The notes below the pieces were generated by a model that had not been told where the DNA came from, ran no database searches, and saw only the letters and a list, made by a program, of their open reading frames with translations. Made by a program: the position numbers and the translations under genes. Below are positions 1 through 4,013 of a stretch of 5,036 nt of DNA, piece after piece. The DNA is taken from NCBI GenBank assembly GCA_016935955.1, contig JAFGPY010000113.1, positions 1 to 5,036 of the forward strand, read 5' to 3'. The stretch is from Planctomycetota bacterium. GTDB lineage: Bacteria > Planctomycetota > Phycisphaerae > FEN-1346 > JAACEH01. The first letter of the stretch is position 1. Each line of letters opens with the position of its first letter.

Positions 1-37
1 GCACCCGTTGCCGCAAATCCATAGAGTAGGTCTTCAT
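1..37 (-). CDS. IS630-family transposase, N-terminal fragment cut by the window edge
   Basis: Read leftward from the ATG at 37-35, the first 12 codons give MKTYSMDLRQRV. This closely resembles the opening of many IS630/Tc1-mariner transposases (M-K-x-Y-S-x-D-L-R-x-R-V), where it begins the helix-turn-helix that binds the IS end. The family enzyme is a DDE transposase acting at TA dinucleotides, but the catalytic domain lies outside the window. An in-frame ATG at 55-53 would add six residues (MADRVG). I prefer 37 because family members usually start at this motif. No strong Shine-Dalgarno is visible; AGAGTAGG just upstream of the ATG is the only purine-rich stretch, and it lies within a hairpin. 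With only 12 codons to judge, chance similarity cannot be excluded, but the short distance to a plausible IS end supports the call. Confidence 0.6.
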   Translation of the reverse strand, partial: MKTYSMDLRQRV

Positions 38-48
38 GCCTACTCTAT
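21..48 (-). promoter_or_regulatory. Hairpin enclosing the transposase start codon
   Basis: Perfect 10-bp inverted repeat: ATAGAGTAGG at 21-30 and CCTACTCTAT at 39-48, with an 8-nt loop. In the leftward mRNA the loop is CAUGAAGA, so the AUG is in the loop and the purine-rich AGAGUAGG upstream of it is paired with codons 3-6. Hairpins that bury the initiation region are known in other IS elements (IS10, IS50), where they limit transposase made from outside transcripts. The same role here is inference. Confidence 0.5.
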
Positions 49-105
49 CGGCCATGACCACAAGCAAACGTGAACTGCTCTAGAGACCGGCGACCGAAAG
101 ATCAC

Positions 106-133
106 GGGCGAGGCTCCCTCAGGAGTCTCGCCC
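106..133. terminator. Strong hairpin between IS end and ndk 3' end, probable bidirectional terminator
   Basis: The arms GGGCGAGGCTCC (106-117) and GGAGTCTCGCCC (122-133) pair over 12 positions around a CTCA loop. The one non-Watson-Crick position is G-U in plus-strand RNA but A-C in minus-strand RNA. Downstream on the plus strand is GCTTCGTTTTG, and on the minus strand GTGATCTTTCGG, so both directions carry a modest U-rich tail. The hairpin lies 68 bp past the ndk stop and is the natural terminator for that gene. It would also stop rightward transcripts coming out of the IS. Confidence 0.55.
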
Positions 134-201
134 GCTTCGTTTTGTCATGCCGTCGCCGCGCCGCAAGGCCCGGCCGCACCGAACGCCCCGTTCACGGCAG
201 G

Positions 202-1377
202 CTACTTGGCCAGGTACGTGTCGATGATCCGCCGGAACTCGCTGTCCTTCTCCGTCCGCCACAGGCCGATGATTTTGCGCTCGCGTTCGGCATTGGCCAC
301 GCTGTCGGAAGCGTGGGCGGCATTGCGCATCAGGTCGCGGCCGAAGTCGCTGCGGACCGTGCCCAGGTCGGCCTTCGAGGGATCGGTCGCCCCGAGCCAC
401 TTGCGAATCTTCTCGATGGCGCCCTTGCCGCGATACAGCAGGGCCAGGCACTGCGACTTGCCCGCCGCGTTGCGATCGGCCGGGGCCACCTTCCGCGGAT
501 CGACGCCCGTCATGTACTCCACGATCTTGCTGAACTCGGTCTCGGCGTTGCGTTCGGCCAGCATCTCGCCCACCTTCTGGGAGACCTCGGCGGGAATCTC
601 AAAATCGAAGGCCCCGTCCAGCCGCTCGTGAACCGTCTCGACCACGCGGCCGACGAGCTTCTCGCGGAACATGTCCTTCAGCGGACCGTAGAACTCCTCG
701 CCCTGGGCCACCGACATGCCGAGCACCTTCGCGCCGACGATGAACAGGCCGGTCTTCGAAAAGATGTCGATGATGTTGCCCGCCCGGCGGCTGCGCTTGT
801 AGAAGTTGTCGGGCTTCAGGATCACCAGGCTCGTCTCGACGTTCTTCGGGTCGCTGAATTTCACGGCGTCCTCGATGACGCCGCCGTCCGCCGGGGCGAA
901 CTCGCTGAGCACTTTCAGTTGCTCGCGGCAACTGGCGTCGTCGATCGCACAGAGCACGGCCGGTTCGAAGTACTTGACCTCCCCGTTCGGATAGACCAGG
1001 AAGTCGCCGAAGCTGCCGCGCACCGTGTCACCGGCCACGTCCGGATGGGCCGAGCCCACGACGTCGCGACGCAGGTGCTGCACCACGTTCTCGCCCCGGA
1101 ACAGCAGGACCATGGTCCGGTTGGTGATGCCCAGCGGGTTGAGCTTGCGGAGGTTCTCGTCGACGTACGACACCAGGGCATCGCAGAACGGATCCTCGCT
1201 GACACACTTCTGGTAACCGGCCTTGAAGCGGTCGACGAAGGCGTCCGACGGACTGAACATGTGCGCCCCGACCAACTCGGCCTGCACCAGACTGATCACG
1301 CGGGAGATGATGGCCCCCGTGCGGCTCTTGGACAGGCTGTACGGCGTAATCATCAGGTAAGCCAACTGATCTGCCAT
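202..1377 (-). CDS. ndk: Two-domain nucleoside diphosphate kinase (N-terminal domain inactive)
   Basis: Nucleoside diphosphate kinase moves the gamma-phosphate from ATP to other NDPs through a phosphohistidine in the cytoplasm. At 391 residues the protein is far longer than the usual ~140 and contains two NDK folds. The C-terminal domain (about 181-370) has ILKPD (186-190, Lys188), LGATDP (328-333), the TVRSDF arginine (Arg342), and NAAHASDS (352-359) with catalytic His355. The usual Gly after His is Ala. It carries roughly 45 to 60 extra residues around 234-280 plus a short one at 291-308. The N-terminal domain (about 5-140) keeps RGENVV and VRGSFGDF, but LKPD has become ITPYS and no histidine occurs where the catalytic one should be (near Glu133). 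The start at 1377 is chosen because GAGGAG (1387-1392) sits 9 nt upstream. A longer reading to 1476 is possible but lacks NDK-like residues. The gene stands alone and is divergent from the epimerase gene. Confidence 0.88.
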   Translation of the reverse strand: MADQLAYLMITPYSLSKSRTGAIISRVISLVQAELVGAHMFSPSDAFVDRFKAGYQKCVSEDPFCDALVSYVDENLRKLNPLGITNRTMVLLFRGENVVQHLRRDVVGSAHPDVAGDTVRGSFGDFLVYPNGEVKYFEPAVLCAIDDASCREQLKVLSEFAPADGGVIEDAVKFSDPKNVETSLVILKPDNFYKRSRRAGNIIDIFSKTGLFIVGAKVLGMSVAQGEEFYGPLKDMFREKLVGRVVETVHERLDGAFDFEIPAEVSQKVGEMLAERNAETEFSKIVEYMTGVDPRKVAPADRNAAGKSQCLALLYRGKGAIEKIRKWLGATDPSKADLGTVRSDFGRDLMRNAAHASDSVANAERERKIIGLWRTEKDSEFRRIIDTYLAK

Positions 1378-1386
1378 AAGAAAGGT

Positions 1387-1392
1387 CTCCTC
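1387..1392 (-). promoter_or_regulatory. Ribosome binding site of ndk
   Basis: GAGGAG on the minus strand, 9 nt before the ATG at 1377. It decides between this start and the in-frame ATG 99 nt further upstream at 1476. Confidence 0.75.
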
Positions 1393-1499
1393 TGAGCAGG
1401 ACAGCCGCGACGGCGTCCCGCAAACCTGGATACGGGTTCTCGACCGCTGCCCTCGACCGACCGGCAACACCGACATCGCGGAACCGGTCCAGGCGACGG

Positions 1500-1542
1500 C
1501 CTTGAAAGCCTTATCATAGACAAACGGCGGCGCATTTCAAGG
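1500..1542. repeat. 8-bp inverted repeat straddling the ndk promoter, possible operator
   Basis: CCTTGAAA at 1500-1507 is repeated in inverted form as TTTCAAGG at 1535-1542. The right arm overlaps the -35 box and the left arm falls at the predicted transcription start, with 27 bp between the arms (35 bp centre to centre). A dimeric regulator or DNA loop could use such an arrangement. It could also be chance, since the -35 hexamer itself supplies six of the eight bases. Confidence 0.25.
1513..1540 (-). promoter_or_regulatory. Sigma-70-type promoter for ndk
   Basis: On the minus strand, TTGAAA (1540-1535) and TATGAT (1518-1513) are separated by 16 bp. Each hexamer matches five of six consensus positions. 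Transcription would begin near 1505, giving a leader of about 130 nt. The in-frame ATG at 1476 would fall inside the leader, so promoter position alone does not exclude it. Confidence 0.6.
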
Positions 1543-1644
1543 TCCATCATGCATTCTCGGCAACCCGGTTGCACGGCGGACGCCAATCTGGTAAAAGTCT
1601 GTCTTGGCGCGACCACCGCGCCCCCAATAATCCCCGTACCGCTG

Positions 1645-1650
1645 AAAGGA
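1645..1650 (+). promoter_or_regulatory. Ribosome binding site of the TIM-barrel epimerase gene
   Basis: AAAGGA, 6 nt before the ATG at 1657. It fixes the start there rather than at the in-frame ATG at 1549, whose extra 36 residues do not resemble the family. Confidence 0.7.
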
Positions 1651-1656
1651 CTGAGC

Positions 1657-2502
1657 ATGAAGCTGGGCATTCAGAGCGTCTGCACGGCCGACCTGGAAAT
1701 CGACGGCGTCGTCAGCCTGGCCAAGGACGTCGGCCTGGACGGCCTGGAGCTTGCTGCCGCGTACCTGGGCCGCTTCCGCGGCGAACCCGACGGGCCCGAG
1801 TGGCACATCTCCAGCGCCGACACGCTGGCTTCGGCCGAGAAGGCCGCCCTGCTGGCCGGTAAGGCCGGCGTCGAGATCTTCGCCTTCGCCTCGCGCTGCG
1901 GCGTCGAGGAACTGGAGAAGTTCGAGAGCCTCTGCCGCGCAGCCGCCAGCATCGGTTGCTCCTTCGTCCGCATCGGTTGCGGCAGTTACGATCCGAAGCT
2001 CGGCTACTGGCCGTCGATGGACCGCTCGCGGAAGCAACTGGGCAAGGCGATCGAGGTCTCGCGCCGCCACGGCGTGCGGGCCGTCGTCGAGCTGCACGAC
2101 AACACGATGGCCGACGGCGTGTTGGCCTCGTACGAGCTGGTGCGCGAGTTCAGTCCGCGCGACGTCGGCATCATCTTCGACGTCGGCAACGCCAAGCTGT
2201 TCGGTTACCAGCCCTGGCCGCAGGCCCTGGACATCCTGTTCGAGTACATCAGCCACGTCCACGCCAAAGATCTGGCCTGGGTCCGCGACGGCGACAAGGT
2301 GAAAGTCGACTTCACCGGTCCCGGCGAGGGATTCGTCGAGTGGGCCGACGTGCTGAAGCTGCTGAAGGAACGCGGCTACGACGGCTACCTGTCGATCGAG
2401 GACTATCGCGGCGGCTGGTGCGCCAAGAATCCCGAGTGGCCGGCCGAACGCAAGGCCCGCGAGTGGAAACAGTTTCTCGAGGGCATCCTGGAGAAGCTCT
2501 GA
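1657..2502 (+). CDS. Sugar phosphate isomerase/epimerase (xylose isomerase-like TIM barrel)
   Basis: 281 residues, the usual length for the AP-endonuclease-2/xylose-isomerase-like family (PF01261), which includes IolE, IolI, tagatose/psicose 3-epimerases and hydroxypyruvate isomerase. These cytoplasmic enzymes use a divalent metal to move a proton or carbonyl on a sugar or sugar acid. All four expected metal ligands can be placed: Glu145 in VVELHDN, Asp175 in IIFDVGN, His202 in HVHAKD, and Glu248 in LSIEDYRGG. The GPGEGFVEW loop (221-229) is also typical. The N-terminus (MKLGIQ...) opens directly with the first barrel strand and there is no signal peptide. The gene is followed 72 bp later by a uronate isomerase-like gene on the same strand, so the two are probably co-transcribed and act on related substrates. 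The exact substrate cannot be read from the sequence. Confidence 0.85.
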   Translation: MKLGIQSVCTADLEIDGVVSLAKDVGLDGLELAAAYLGRFRGEPDGPEWHISSADTLASAEKAALLAGKAGVEIFAFASRCGVEELEKFESLCRAAASIGCSFVRIGCGSYDPKLGYWPSMDRSRKQLGKAIEVSRRHGVRAVVELHDNTMADGVLASYELVREFSPRDVGIIFDVGNAKLFGYQPWPQALDILFEYISHVHAKDLAWVRDGDKVKVDFTGPGEGFVEWADVLKLLKERGYDGYLSIEDYRGGWCAKNPEWPAERKAREWKQFLEGILEKL

Positions 2503-2513
2503 CCGTCGGCAGG

Positions 2514-2527
2514 CCGTCCCGGGACGG
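2514..2527. repeat. 14-bp perfect palindrome in the intra-operon gap
   Basis: CCGTCCCGGGACGG reads the same on both strands. It begins 11 bp after the stop of the epimerase gene and ends 47 bp before the next ATG. As RNA it could form a 5-bp stem with a tight loop; as DNA it could be a dimer-binding site. No U-tract follows, so it is not a classical terminator. Its role is unknown. Confidence 0.4.
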
Positions 2528-2574
2528 ATCCGGCGCTGCAGAAGAAACAGGACATCAGGAAGAGGACTCAAGAC

Positions 2575-3846
2575 ATGTCACAACTGGTCGAGTCGCTGTA
2601 CGCCGAGATCGAGAAGATCCAGGCCATCGATATTCACAGCCATGTGCGGCAACTGGAGCCTAGCGCCGCCAGCCTGCGCGAGCTGCTGAGCTATCACTAC
2701 TACACCGAGCTGGCCTTCTCGTGCGGCCTGCCCAAGGACAAGATGGCCGCAGCTCTGCCCGACGAGAAGATGGTTCCGGCCCTGCTTGAACGGATGGCCG
2801 AGTTCGACAATACCGTGCAGTACGGTTGGATCATCGAACTGGCGGGCAAGCTGTTCGACTTCAAGGACCGCCGCTTGACCGTCGACAACTGGAAGGCCCT
2901 GTCGGCGGCCGCCGCGAAGAGGCTCGGCGGCAAGGACTGGCCGGCCGAGGTGCTGCGTCGCGGCAGTCTGGAGAAGGTCTTTCTGACCAACACCTTCACC
3001 GAGGACCTGGACGGCTTCGACCGCGAGGTGCTGGTGCCCTGCCTGCGATGCGACGATCTGGTCTTCAACACGGCCAAGCCCGCGACGCTCGAAGGCCTGG
3101 CCAAGCGCACGGGCGTGACCGTCAAGAACGTGGCGACGCTGAAGCAGGCGATTCACGCGGTGTTCGACTACTTCGTGAAGCACGACGCCAAGTGCGCCGC
3201 CATCAGCCTGACGCCGGAGTTCGTCTGCCTGCCGGTCAAGCCGTCCGAGGCCGAGCCGCTGCTCACGGCGGCGCTGCAGGGCGAGCCGCTGGACGCCGAC
3301 GAGACGGCCCGGTTGCGGTCGTTCGTGCTCTACCTGCTGGCCGACGGCTGTCGCGAGTTCAAGGTGCCGATGCAATTGATGATCGGGGCGGTTCGCAGCG
3401 CCTACGAGCATGGCGTCACGAGCGGCACCGACGTCGTGGCCAACACCGCCAGCCTCGGCCAGTACACCGACCTGTTCAACCGTTTTCACGACGTGACGTT
3501 CACGGTCAGCTACCTGTCGCCGACGATGGCTCACGAGCTAGTGACCTACACGTGGATCTTCCAGAACGTGAGGGCCTCGGGCCACTGGTGGTACACGAAC
3601 ATCCCCGGCTACATCGAGGCCGACCTGCGTTGCCGCATCGAGGCCCTGCCGCGGACCAAGCTGCTGGGCTACTATAGCGACGCCTACTACATCGAGTTCA
3701 CGCTGCCGAAGTTCAACATGTACCGCTGGTGCCTGGCCCGCGTCCTGGCCGGGCAACTGGAGATGAAGCGGATGACCGAAGACGAGGCCATGGCCGTGGC
3801 CACCGCCCTGCTCCGCGACAATCCGAAACGCATCTTCAACGTCTGA
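2575..3846 (+). CDS. Uronate isomerase-like protein, amidohydrolase superfamily (UxaC family, divergent)
   Basis: 423 residues, somewhat shorter than E. coli UxaC (about 470), which interconverts glucuronate/fructuronate and galacturonate/tagaturonate. Family marks, in order: IDIHSH (18-23) with metal-binding His21 and His23; a Tyr-rich stretch YHYYTEL (40-46); VPMQLMIGAVRSAY (264-277), matching the UxaC block QLHxGAxRN; GHWWYTN (336-342), matching GxxWWFND; GYYSDAYY (365-372) with Asp369, the probable last metal ligand; the block up to RWCLARVLAG (384-393); and a closing DNPKRIFNV. Compared from memory with E. coli UxaC, the metal-site residues are kept. The strand-5 His is Met269, the Asp of the SDHG motif is not evident (SLTPE, 211-215), and the NPRDN arginine is missing (SPTMAHE, 315-321). 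It may be a uronate isomerase with altered substrate or a different enzyme on that scaffold. AGAGGA (2561-2566) lies 8 nt before the ATG. It probably shares an operon with the upstream epimerase. Confidence 0.75.
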   Translation: MSQLVESLYAEIEKIQAIDIHSHVRQLEPSAASLRELLSYHYYTELAFSCGLPKDKMAAALPDEKMVPALLERMAEFDNTVQYGWIIELAGKLFDFKDRRLTVDNWKALSAAAAKRLGGKDWPAEVLRRGSLEKVFLTNTFTEDLDGFDREVLVPCLRCDDLVFNTAKPATLEGLAKRTGVTVKNVATLKQAIHAVFDYFVKHDAKCAAISLTPEFVCLPVKPSEAEPLLTAALQGEPLDADETARLRSFVLYLLADGCREFKVPMQLMIGAVRSAYEHGVTSGTDVVANTASLGQYTDLFNRFHDVTFTVSYLSPTMAHELVTYTWIFQNVRASGHWWYTNIPGYIEADLRCRIEALPRTKLLGYYSDAYYIEFTLPKFNMYRWCLARVLAGQLEMKRMTEDEAMAVATALLRDNPKRIFNV

Positions 3847-3878
3847 TCGCATTGCCTGTCGGGAAGATGTCTATGTAG

Positions 3879-3897
3879 CCCGGCCGCCCCGGCCGGG
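3879..3897. terminator. GC-rich hairpin after the epimerase/isomerase pair
   Basis: CCCGGCCG (3879-3886) and CGGCCGGG (3890-3897) form a perfect 8-bp stem around a CCC loop, 32 bp past the stop codon at 3846. No U-run follows (ACGCGCAGG), so intrinsic termination would be weak. It may instead protect the mRNA 3' end, or be one copy of a genome-wide palindromic repeat. The rest of the 3847-4013 gap holds the hypF promoter and no gene. Confidence 0.4.
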
Positions 3898-3982
3898 ACG
3901 CGCAGGGGGCGCCATGCTTCTGTCCGCAAGAGCACACGGTCGCCACTTCGCATTCACAGTCGCCCGCCGCTGACTCGTCGCG

Positions 3983-3988
3983 TATAAT
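3983..3988 (+). promoter_or_regulatory. -10 box of the hypF promoter
   Basis: A perfect TATAAT. It predicts a start near 3995 and a leader of about 20 nt, just long enough to hold the ribosome site. No convincing -35 hexamer sits 16-18 bp upstream (the region is GC-rich, TCGCCC), so the promoter may need an activator or be weak. Confidence 0.5.
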
Positions 3989-3997
3989 TGCACGGCC

Positions 3998-4003
3998 AAG
4001 GAG
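3998..4003 (+). promoter_or_regulatory. Ribosome binding site of hypF
   Basis: AAGGAG, 10 nt before the GTG at 4014. It identifies the non-ATG start, because no ATG is available nearby in this frame. Confidence 0.75.
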
Positions 4004-4013
4004 ACCGCCCGAA

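Larger units (their letters stand above)
1..82 (-). mobile_element. 5' end of an IS630-like insertion sequence
   Basis: This stretch holds the transposase start and a short non-coding leader (38-80). The likely outer boundary is the TA at 81-82, within CTAG (80-83). IS630 elements insert at and duplicate TA, often in CTAG. The presumed terminal inverted repeat, read inward on the minus strand from position 80, begins GAGCAGTTCACGTTTGCTTG. Roughly 43 bp between this end and the transposase ATG is typical for the family. The boundary is inferred, because the other IS end is outside the window. Confidence 0.4.

Noticed and set aside
70..1395. Long plus-strand open frame of 441 codons opposite ndk
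   Set aside because: It is the antisense shadow of ndk: Arg/Ala/His/Val-rich with no recognisable motif, while the minus strand carries clear NDK signatures.
1439..1459. Direct repeat CTCGACCG (1439-1446 and 1452-1459) in the ndk leader
   Set aside because: Only 8 bp in GC-rich sequence with no further copies or symmetry; chance is sufficient.
1378..1476. N-terminal extension of ndk to the ATG at 1476
   Set aside because: The 33 extra residues have no NDK similarity, and the ATG at 1377 has a good ribosome site.
1569..1597. Possible plus-strand promoter TTGCAC-17-TAAAAG for the epimerase operon
   Set aside because: Spacing is right, but the hexamers match consensus at only three and four positions, too weak to call.
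1537..3534. Long minus-strand open frames (1537-2571 and 2578-3534)
   Set aside because: They mirror the two plus-strand metabolic genes. GC-rich codon bias produces such stop-free antisense frames, and their translations are low-complexity with no family resemblance.
2826..3677. Plus-strand alternative frame of 283 codons inside the UxaC-like gene
   Set aside because: Arg/Gly/Ala-rich out-of-frame shadow; the UxaC-type motifs are all in the main frame.
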